From: CAIKZZ01 sp037443765
GTDB taxonomy: Bacteria; Pseudomonadota; Gammaproteobacteria; Steroidobacterales; Steroidobacteraceae
Reading direction: 5' to 3'
Assembly: GCA_037443765.1 (NCBI GenBank)
Contig: JBBINS010000001.1
Coordinates: 277,544-341,543, forward strand
Length of the DNA stretch: 64,000 bases
Positions 58,592 through 64,000 of the stretch are shown piece by piece. Below the pieces are notes generated by a model. The model did no database searches. It saw only the letters and a program-made list of their open reading frames with translations, and was not told where the DNA came from. Each line of letters starts with the position of its first letter. Positions within the stretch are counted from its first letter, which is position 1. Both the position numbers and the translations under genes were made by a program.

Positions 58592-60580
58592 TCAGCGCAG
58601 CCGCACCGGTACGACCTCCGCCGACAGCTGGACCTCGTCGCCGAGGCCGTACGCGTAGTAGGCGGGTTGCGAGACGAGGCGCAGGAACACGAACAGTCGC
58701 AGGCGGATCCGGCCGACGAGGCCCATGCCGCGCGACGGCAGGATGTTCTCGCGCGACACGTGCACGATCCACTGGCGCCGGTCGGTCGGCAGGGCGATCT
58801 CGCGGTGACGCGCCATGCCCTCGAGCGCCTTCTCGACGTTCGGGTCCTCCATGAACCCGAAGCTCAGCTCGACGCTGATGATGCTGCCGCGACCGGGGTG
58901 GCGGTCGAATACGACGACCGCGTACCGGTTCTCGTGGATGAACGGAACCTTGCGGTGGATCACCTCGACGAAGATGAGGTTGCGCGGCAGCACGCCATAC
59001 CGGTCCCACAACAGCTGCAGCAACGCCGGCGTGCGGTCGGTCTCCAGACGCATCGGCTTCGGCGCCATCAGCACCGCCGTGCGTTCCATGAAGTGCTCGG
59101 ACTCGCGGTGCAGGCGTACCAACTCCGCCACCGTCATCGTGTCCTTGGCCGAATAGGCGGCGAAGGTGGCCTTCCGGCCCCACCGCCAGGTCACCATGAC
59201 CAGGAACACGGCGAGCCCGATCGACAGCGGCACGAAGCCGCCGTCGAGGAACTTGAGGGAGCTCGCGAACAGGAACGAGCCGGTGACGGCCGTGAACGTC
59301 CCCCACAACAGCGTCGCCGCGAGCCGCGTCCATTGCCAGCAGAGCCGGGCCACCGGGATCATCGCGAACGACGTGATCGCCATGACGCCGGACACCGCGA
59401 GGCCGTAGGCGGCGGCGAGCGCCGAGCTCGAGCCGAAGCCGACGACCAGCAGGACGCAGCCGAAGTACAGCGACCAGTTGATGAACGGCATGTAAATCTG
59501 GCCGGCGTGCGCGTCGTGGGTGTGGCGGATCGTGAGCCGCGGTAGCAGGCCGAGCCCGCTCGCCTGCGAGGCCAGCGAGAACGCCCCGGACAGTAGCGAT
59601 TGCGAGGCGATGATCGCGGCGGCGGTCGCCAGCAGAATCATCGGAATCAGCAGCGAAGGCGGGACGAGACTGTAGAAGAGCTTGCCGCCGGCGACCGGCG
59701 CGCCGCTCAGAAGGTACGCGCCCTGGCCGAGGTAGTTGAGCAGTAGTGCCGGAAAGACGAGTCCGAACCAGCCGACGCGAATCGGTCGCGCGCCGAAGTG
59801 CCCCATGTCCGCATACAGCGCCTCGCCACCTGCGACGACCAGCATCAGGGCGCCAAGCACGACGAGGGCGCCGTGGGGCCCGGCGTGGACGAGGAACCGC
59901 GCGCCGTAGACGGGGTTGAACGCCGCCAGGATCTGCGGCTGGTGGTGGACCTGCACCAGGCCGAGGGCGCCGATGACGACGAACCAGGCGACCAGGACGG
60001 GGCCGAACACCTCGCCGATGCCCGCGGTCCCCTTGGCCTGGATCGTGAACAACACAGTCAGCAGCACAACGGTGACCGGCACGACGAGCGGCGTCAGCGC
60101 CGGCGTCGCGACCCTGAGGCCCTCCAGCGCCGACAGCACGCTGATCGCCGGCGTGATGATGCCGTCGCCAAACAGCAATCCCGCGCCGAGCATCAGCGCC
60201 CACAGGAAGACCATCAGGCCGCGGTTCTTGTAGGTGTGCAAAAGGCCGTAGAGTGCGAACAGGCCGCCTTCGCCGTCGTTGTCGGCGCGCAGCACGAGCA
60301 GGGCGTACTTGACCGCGACGATGATCGTCAGTGCCCAGATCACGAGCGACAGGCCGCCGAGGACGTTGTCGGTCGTCAGCGTCACGCCGCCGTGCGCAAG
60401 GAAGAGCTGGTCGAGCGCATAGAGCGGCGAAGTGCCGATGCCGCCGAAGACGATGCCGGCCGCGCCGATCGTCAGGGTCGCCAGGGAGCCGCGCGGAGCG
60501 TGTGAGGAGTGTTCGGAGATGCCGGGAGTCGGGCGCGGGGCCGGCACACGGTCCGTGTGGCGGGCCTGGTCGTCGGTCAT
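58592..60580 (-). CDS. kup: Potassium transporter Kup
   Basis: 662 residues with 12 predicted helices and a cytoplasmic C-terminal domain of about 160 residues. The family motifs are clear: GIVFGGIGTSPLYALDQLF at the first helix, VKYALLVLRADNDGEGGLFALY, GDGIITPAISVLSALEGL, and FLYGxF-like GFMEDPNVEKAL in the tail. It takes up K+ with H+. The ATG at 60580 gives a 40-residue hydrophilic N-terminus; a nearby internal start is possible. It is convergent with the small membrane protein gene. Confidence 0.94.
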   Translation of the reverse strand: MTDDQARHTDRVPAPRPTPGISEHSSHAPRGSLATLTIGAAGIVFGGIGTSPLYALDQLFLAHGGVTLTTDNVLGGLSLVIWALTIIVAVKYALLVLRADNDGEGGLFALYGLLHTYKNRGLMVFLWALMLGAGLLFGDGIITPAISVLSALEGLRVATPALTPLVVPVTVVLLTVLFTIQAKGTAGIGEVFGPVLVAWFVVIGALGLVQVHHQPQILAAFNPVYGARFLVHAGPHGALVVLGALMLVVAGGEALYADMGHFGARPIRVGWFGLVFPALLLNYLGQGAYLLSGAPVAGGKLFYSLVPPSLLIPMILLATAAAIIASQSLLSGAFSLASQASGLGLLPRLTIRHTHDAHAGQIYMPFINWSLYFGCVLLVVGFGSSSALAAAYGLAVSGVMAITSFAMIPVARLCWQWTRLAATLLWGTFTAVTGSFLFASSLKFLDGGFVPLSIGLAVFLVMVTWRWGRKATFAAYSAKDTMTVAELVRLHRESEHFMERTAVLMAPKPMRLETDRTPALLQLLWDRYGVLPRNLIFVEVIHRKVPFIHENRYAVVVFDRHPGRGSIISVELSFGFMEDPNVEKALEGMARHREIALPTDRRQWIVHVSRENILPSRGMGLVGRIRLRLFVFLRLVSQPAYYAYGLGDEVQLSAEVVPVRLR

Positions 60581-61016
60581 GAGGCCGGGTCCTTGGTCGG
60601 GAACGTCGCCGGAAGGCCGGCGCACGCCCATTGTGCCGATTCTGCCGTCCGGTGCGGGCTGCGGCTTGCCGCAGCCGGTGCGGCGCCGGCACGCCCCGCT
60701 CGGCGGGGCGAAGGGGCGCCTGATGCCACGAGCACGGCGACGCGGAGCGTCTGGCTTCTTGGCGCCCCAACGGTGGTTGACCGCCCGCATCGCGGTCGGC
60801 GGCGCCTGGCGCAAGCTCGCCTGCGGAATACCCCGAACGTCGACCGGCCAGGACCCCCACGAGGACTCCGGCCGAACGCCGATTTCACCGTTCCCCCCAC
60901 GTCGCTGGTCCACTTCCCGCCGGACCGACCGATAGGCTCCTGGAGCGAGGCGGCGATGTGAACGGCAGGATCCGGCGGGGCGCGCCGGCCTGCCCGCGTC
61001 CCAGACGGTGGAAAAA
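60581..61016. other. 436-base divergent gap with two strong hairpins
   Basis: The gap lies between kup (minus) and the HD-GYP gene (plus). GGCTGCGGC/GCCGCAGCC (60657-60676, 2-base loop) and CGCCCCG/CGGGGCG (60692-60710, 5-base loop) are both perfect inverted repeats within 55 bases. They fall in the likely kup leader. Frames crossing the rest are Arg/Pro-rich and match nothing. Confidence 0.5.
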
Positions 61017-62210
61017 ATGGACGGGGTCCCCGGGCCGTTGGCATTGGAACAGGCTGCCGGGGTCGACGGCCGGCGCTTCGCGCCGGCGCGGGCCACGGTG
61101 CCCGCTGACCCTGCGACGGGCCCGGAGGCGACGCTGCTGGTCGTCGACGACTCGCCCGCGAATCTCACGGTGCTGGTCGACCTGCTCGAGCCACATTATC
61201 GCGTTCGCGCCTCGACCAGCGGCGCTCGCGCTTTGCGCATCGCCCGCACCAAGCCGGCACCGGACCTTATCCTGCTCGACGTCATGATGCCGAACCTGAG
61301 TGGCCACGATGTGCTGGCGGAGCTGCGGGGCGACCCGGAGACGCGCGACATACCGGTAGTGTTCGTCACGGCGCTTGGCGCCCCCGATGACGAGAGCCGC
61401 GGGCTCGACCTGGGTGCCGCGGACTACATCACGAAGCCTTTCCACCCGGTCGCAGTCCTGTCGCGGGTCCGCACGCAGCTCCGGCGGACCCGCGCCCGCG
61501 CGGAGCTGACGGAGCGCAACGCCGCGCTCGCTGCGCAGGTTGCTCGCGGCACCGTCGAGAACGAGCGGGTCCAGGACGTGACGATCCTCGCGCTGGCACG
61601 ACTCGCGCAGGCGCGCGACCGCGAGACGGGCAATCACCTCCGGCGCACGCAGGAATACGTCCGCATCCTCGGGGCGCAGCTGCTGGCCGCCGGTCAACAC
61701 GGCGACGTGCTGACGCCACACTCGATCGCCGCGCTCGCCAAGTCGGCGCCGCTGCATGACATCGGCAAGGTGGCGGTGCCCGACCGCATTCTGCTGAAGT
61801 CCGGGCCGCTGACCGACGCCGAATGGACGATCATGCGGATGCACCCGGCCGAGGGCCGGAAGGCGATCGAGCGCGCGGAGCGCGATGCCGGCATTCCGGT
61901 CGACTTCCTCGCGTTCGCCAAGGAGATCTGCCAGTCCCACCACGAGCGCTGGGATGGCAGCGGTTATCCCGACGGACTCGTCAGTATGGCCATTCCGCTG
62001 TCCGCGCGGTTGATGGCCGTCGCGGACGTCTTTGATGCACTCGTTTCCAACCGGCCCTACAAGCGGGCCGTCGCGCCTGCCGAGGCCCGCCGGGCCATCG
62101 TCGCCGAGCGCGGCCGGCACTTCGACCCGGACGTCGTCGATGCATTCCTCGCGGCGTTTGGCCAGTTCGTCGCGGTCGCCGAGCGACTCGAGGACGCCGG
62201 CAGCCGCTGA
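61017..62210 (+). CDS. Response regulator with HD-GYP domain (RpfG-like cyclic-di-GMP phosphodiesterase)
   Basis: 397 residues from an ATG at 61017; a GTG at 61008 is also possible. The receiver domain (about residues 38-155) has the phospho-acceptor Asp in LLDVMMPNLSG and Lys in ITKPFHP. A short helical linker leads to an HD-GYP domain with HDIGK and HHERWDGSGYPDGL, the metal- and c-di-GMP-binding motifs. It is predicted to break down cyclic-di-GMP on phosphorylation. No sensor kinase is adjacent; a chemoreceptor gene follows. Confidence 0.95.
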   Translation: MDGVPGPLALEQAAGVDGRRFAPARATVPADPATGPEATLLVVDDSPANLTVLVDLLEPHYRVRASTSGARALRIARTKPAPDLILLDVMMPNLSGHDVLAELRGDPETRDIPVVFVTALGAPDDESRGLDLGAADYITKPFHPVAVLSRVRTQLRRTRARAELTERNAALAAQVARGTVENERVQDVTILALARLAQARDRETGNHLRRTQEYVRILGAQLLAAGQHGDVLTPHSIAALAKSAPLHDIGKVAVPDRILLKSGPLTDAEWTIMRMHPAEGRKAIERAERDAGIPVDFLAFAKEICQSHHERWDGSGYPDGLVSMAIPLSARLMAVADVFDALVSNRPYKRAVAPAEARRAIVAERGRHFDPDVVDAFLAAFGQFVAVAERLEDAGSR

Positions 62211-62523
62211 CCACAGACGCAAAGCGCGACCGCCGGGTCCCGTCGCGCTCGCATGCGCACCGGCTCGTTGCCGCGCCGGGCACGTGCCGCTGCCAATCCA
62301 GCGACCGGCGCGAGTCGACTACGCGCGCGCGACGGTACGCAAGGGCGCCTGCGGAATGGCCCTACGCCCAGCCCGCATTTTCGCCTGGAAATTTCAGAAG
62401 CAAATCACTGAGCCGAGCTAATCAGTAACGCGCCGACTGCCGCGAGGCGCCGGTGCGGCTGCGACCGGGAGTCGGCGCCGGCGTGGCGAGGTTGCCCATC
62501 GAGCGGAACGCAGGAGGAAGCAG
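62211..62523. other. 313-base gap with hairpin and AT-rich leader before the chemoreceptor gene
   Basis: GCGCGAC and GTCGCGC (about 62225-62250) form a 7-bp stem soon after the HD-GYP stop and may be a terminator without T-tract. The segment 62380-62440 is clearly more AT-rich than its surroundings and is the likely promoter region of the chemoreceptor gene. No definite hexamers were found and no gene is seen. Confidence 0.4.
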
Positions 62524-64000
62524 GTGCGCAAGAATCTACCCGTCACGCAGCAGGAGCACGTGCTCGCCGACGGCGCGATGCTGGTGTCGAAGACCGACCC
62601 GAAGGGCCGGATCACCTACCTCAACGACGCCTTCCTCGACGTCAGCGGATTTACCGCTGCCGAGCTGATGGGCAGTGCGCACAACATCGTGCGCCACCCC
62701 GACATGCCGGAGGAGGCCTACGCCGATCTTTGGGTGACGCTCAAGGCTGGACGACCGTGGACCGGGCTCGTCAAGAATCGCCGCAAGAACGGCGATTACT
62801 ACTGGGTGCTCGCGAACGTTACGCCAATCCGCGAAGGTCCAACGGTCACCGGTTACATGTCGGTGCGCTCGAAGCCATCGCGAGCTGAGATCGCGCAGGC
62901 CGAGTCGGCCTATCGGCAGTTCACCGAAGGCCGGGCCGGCGGGTTGACGATCCACGAGGGCAAGGTCGTGTCGCGTCTGCGCACGCGGACCGTTGGCCTG
63001 CTCGCGCGGCTGTCGCTGCCGGCGAAGCTGCTGGTCGCGTCTGCGCTCGTCGCGCTGCCGGCGCTCGCTGGCCTCGCTGCCGTCGCGCTTCCCGGACTCG
63101 GGGCCAGGTCGGGCGTCGGCGTCGCGTCGCTGTTCGCGGCGTCGCTCGTGTGCGGTTTGGTCGCGCTCGTGCGGATCTCGATCCAGACTGCCCGGACGCT
63201 TAGTGCCTCGGCGGCAAAGGTCGAGCATCTCACGCAGGGATCCTTCGAGCAGGTCTTCGAGGCTACGGGCGACGACGAACTTGCCGCACTCCAGCGTGCA
63301 CTGCAATCGCTGCGCACCAAGGTCGGCTTCGAACTCGCCGACAGCCGGCGGATCGCCGTCGAAGGCACCCGGATCCGGCAGGCGCTCGACGTCGCCCAGG
63401 CGAACGTCATGGTCGCCGACGCCCGCTACGACATCATCTACGCCAACGCTTCGCTGCAGGCGATGCTGGCGGTCGCGGAGCCGGACATCCGCAGCGTGAT
63501 GCCGGCCTTCGTGGCGGCCAATCTGCTCGGCGCGAATATCGACCAGTTCCATCGAAACCCCGCCCATCAGCGGCAGCTGCTCGACCGGCTGACCGGTATA
63601 CACCGGACGCGCCTCAGCTTCGGCCCGCGGCGCATCGACCTCCTGATCACGCCGATCATCGCGGACGGCGGGCAACGCATCGGCACCGTGGTCGAATGGG
63701 CCGACAGGACGGCCGAGATCTCGATCGAGGAGGAGGTCCAGTTCGTCGTCAGCGCGGCGAGCGAGGGCGACCTGACGCGCCGGTTGCGCGTGACCGAGAA
63801 GAACGGGTTCTATGGCAAGCTCGCCGAGGGTCTCAATGCGATCCTGGAGTCCAACACGCAGCTTGTCCGCGTGGTGAAGGACGCTGCCCGTGCGGTGACC
63901 TCCGGCGTCGAGGAGATCTCGAAAGGCAACCAGAGTCTCAGCCAGCGCACCGAGGAGCAGGCGTCGTCGCTCGAGGAGACCGCCTCGTCGATGGAAGAGA
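62524..64000 (+). CDS. Aer-like PAS methyl-accepting chemotaxis protein, truncated by window edge
   Basis: At least 492 residues from a GTG preceded by AGGAGG at 6 bases. A PAS domain (residues about 12-110, TYLNDAFLDVSGFTAAELMG, NIVRHPDMPEEAYADLW, KNGDYYWVLANVTPI) is typical of the Aer redox sensor. Two hydrophobic segments (about 160-215) and a HAMP-like stretch follow, then a second PAS-like segment (QANVMVADARYDIIYANASL). A second HAMP-like segment leads into the signalling helices (LSQRTEEQASSLEETASSMEE at the edge). The rest of the coiled-coil tip is outside. Confidence 0.93.
   Translation, partial: MRKNLPVTQQEHVLADGAMLVSKTDPKGRITYLNDAFLDVSGFTAAELMGSAHNIVRHPDMPEEAYADLWVTLKAGRPWTGLVKNRRKNGDYYWVLANVTPIREGPTVTGYMSVRSKPSRAEIAQAESAYRQFTEGRAGGLTIHEGKVVSRLRTRTVGLLARLSLPAKLLVASALVALPALAGLAAVALPGLGARSGVGVASLFAASLVCGLVALVRISIQTARTLSASAAKVEHLTQGSFEQVFEATGDDELAALQRALQSLRTKVGFELADSRRIAVEGTRIRQALDVAQANVMVADARYDIIYANASLQAMLAVAEPDIRSVMPAFVAANLLGANIDQFHRNPAHQRQLLDRLTGIHRTRLSFGPRRIDLLITPIIADGGQRIGTVVEWADRTAEISIEEEVQFVVSAASEGDLTRRLRVTEKNGFYGKLAEGLNAILESNTQLVRVVKDAARAVTSGVEEISKGNQSLSQRTEEQASSLEETASSMEE

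Noticed and set aside
1..64000. tRNA or rRNA genes, CRISPR arrays, insertion sequences, phage or integrase genes
   Set aside because: None was recognised by eye. Short tRNAs could be missed without a dedicated search.

Overview
The window is about 64 kb of very GC-rich bacterial DNA with tightly packed genes. SlyX, a rhomboid protease, Kup, an RpfG-like HD-GYP regulator, an Aer-like chemoreceptor, a Xre/RES toxin-antitoxin pair, Tat-exported redox enzymes and a PtsG-type glucose PTS point to a high-GC proteobacterium. I favour an environmental gammaproteobacterium, but that taxonomy is inference. No rRNA, tRNA, CRISPR array, insertion sequence or phage gene was recognised.

Layout. 1-496: 5' part of a DEAD-box helicase gene (minus). 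742-14547: a catabolic block with an MFS transporter, an exported serine hydrolase, an MttB-family methyltransferase, heterotetrameric sarcosine oxidase soxBDAG, a tryptophanase, a LysR regulator (minus) and a tyrosine phenol-lyase. 14705-19016: a complete glucose PTS in two proteins (IIA-HPr-EI and IICB with an extra IIB-like domain). 19040-25490: an aromatic-acid MFS transporter, a conserved unknown, a YaiI-type protein, a rhomboid, SlyX, a Xre/RES toxin-antitoxin pair with twin palindromic operators, a DUF2784 protein and an FMN 2-hydroxyacid dehydrogenase. 25591-36808: SDRs, an orphan histidine kinase, a nitronate monooxygenase, a PQQ alcohol dehydrogenase with fused cytochrome c, PPK2, a FlK-like thioesterase, a sorbosone-dehydrogenase-like lipoprotein and an exported amidohydrolase. 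37014-39628: a two-subunit molybdenum hydroxylase. 40281-41872: an RsuA-type pseudouridine synthase overlapping an archaeal-type methyltransferase. 42014-48938: a dimethylglycine-dehydrogenase-like flavoenzyme, a Tat amidase, an SDR, an AcuI/YhdH reductase and a crotonase. 49192-53653: a four-gene 2-oxoacid oxidoreductase with an NAD(P)H/FAD module. 53690-54190: a decayed VOC gene. 54250-64000: an HTH/hydrolase pair, a GMC oxidoreductase with its small subunit, a small membrane protein, Kup, an HD-GYP regulator and a truncated chemoreceptor.

How it may work together. The most striking unit is 742-14547. A methyltransferase of a family that demethylates quaternary amines, an N-methyl amino acid oxidase, and one lyase each for tryptophan and tyrosine lie side by side, with a LysR gene between the lyases. 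I infer a route that strips N-methyl groups from aromatic amino acid betaines or N-methyl amino acids, then splits the amino acid to pyruvate, ammonia and indole or phenol. A second one-carbon-yielding flavoenzyme (42014), a molybdenum hydroxylase of a type that attacks N-heteroaromatics, an aromatic-acid transporter, an amidase and the 2-oxoacid oxidoreductase fit an organism specialised on amino-acid-derived and aromatic compounds. The links between these distant loci are inference only.
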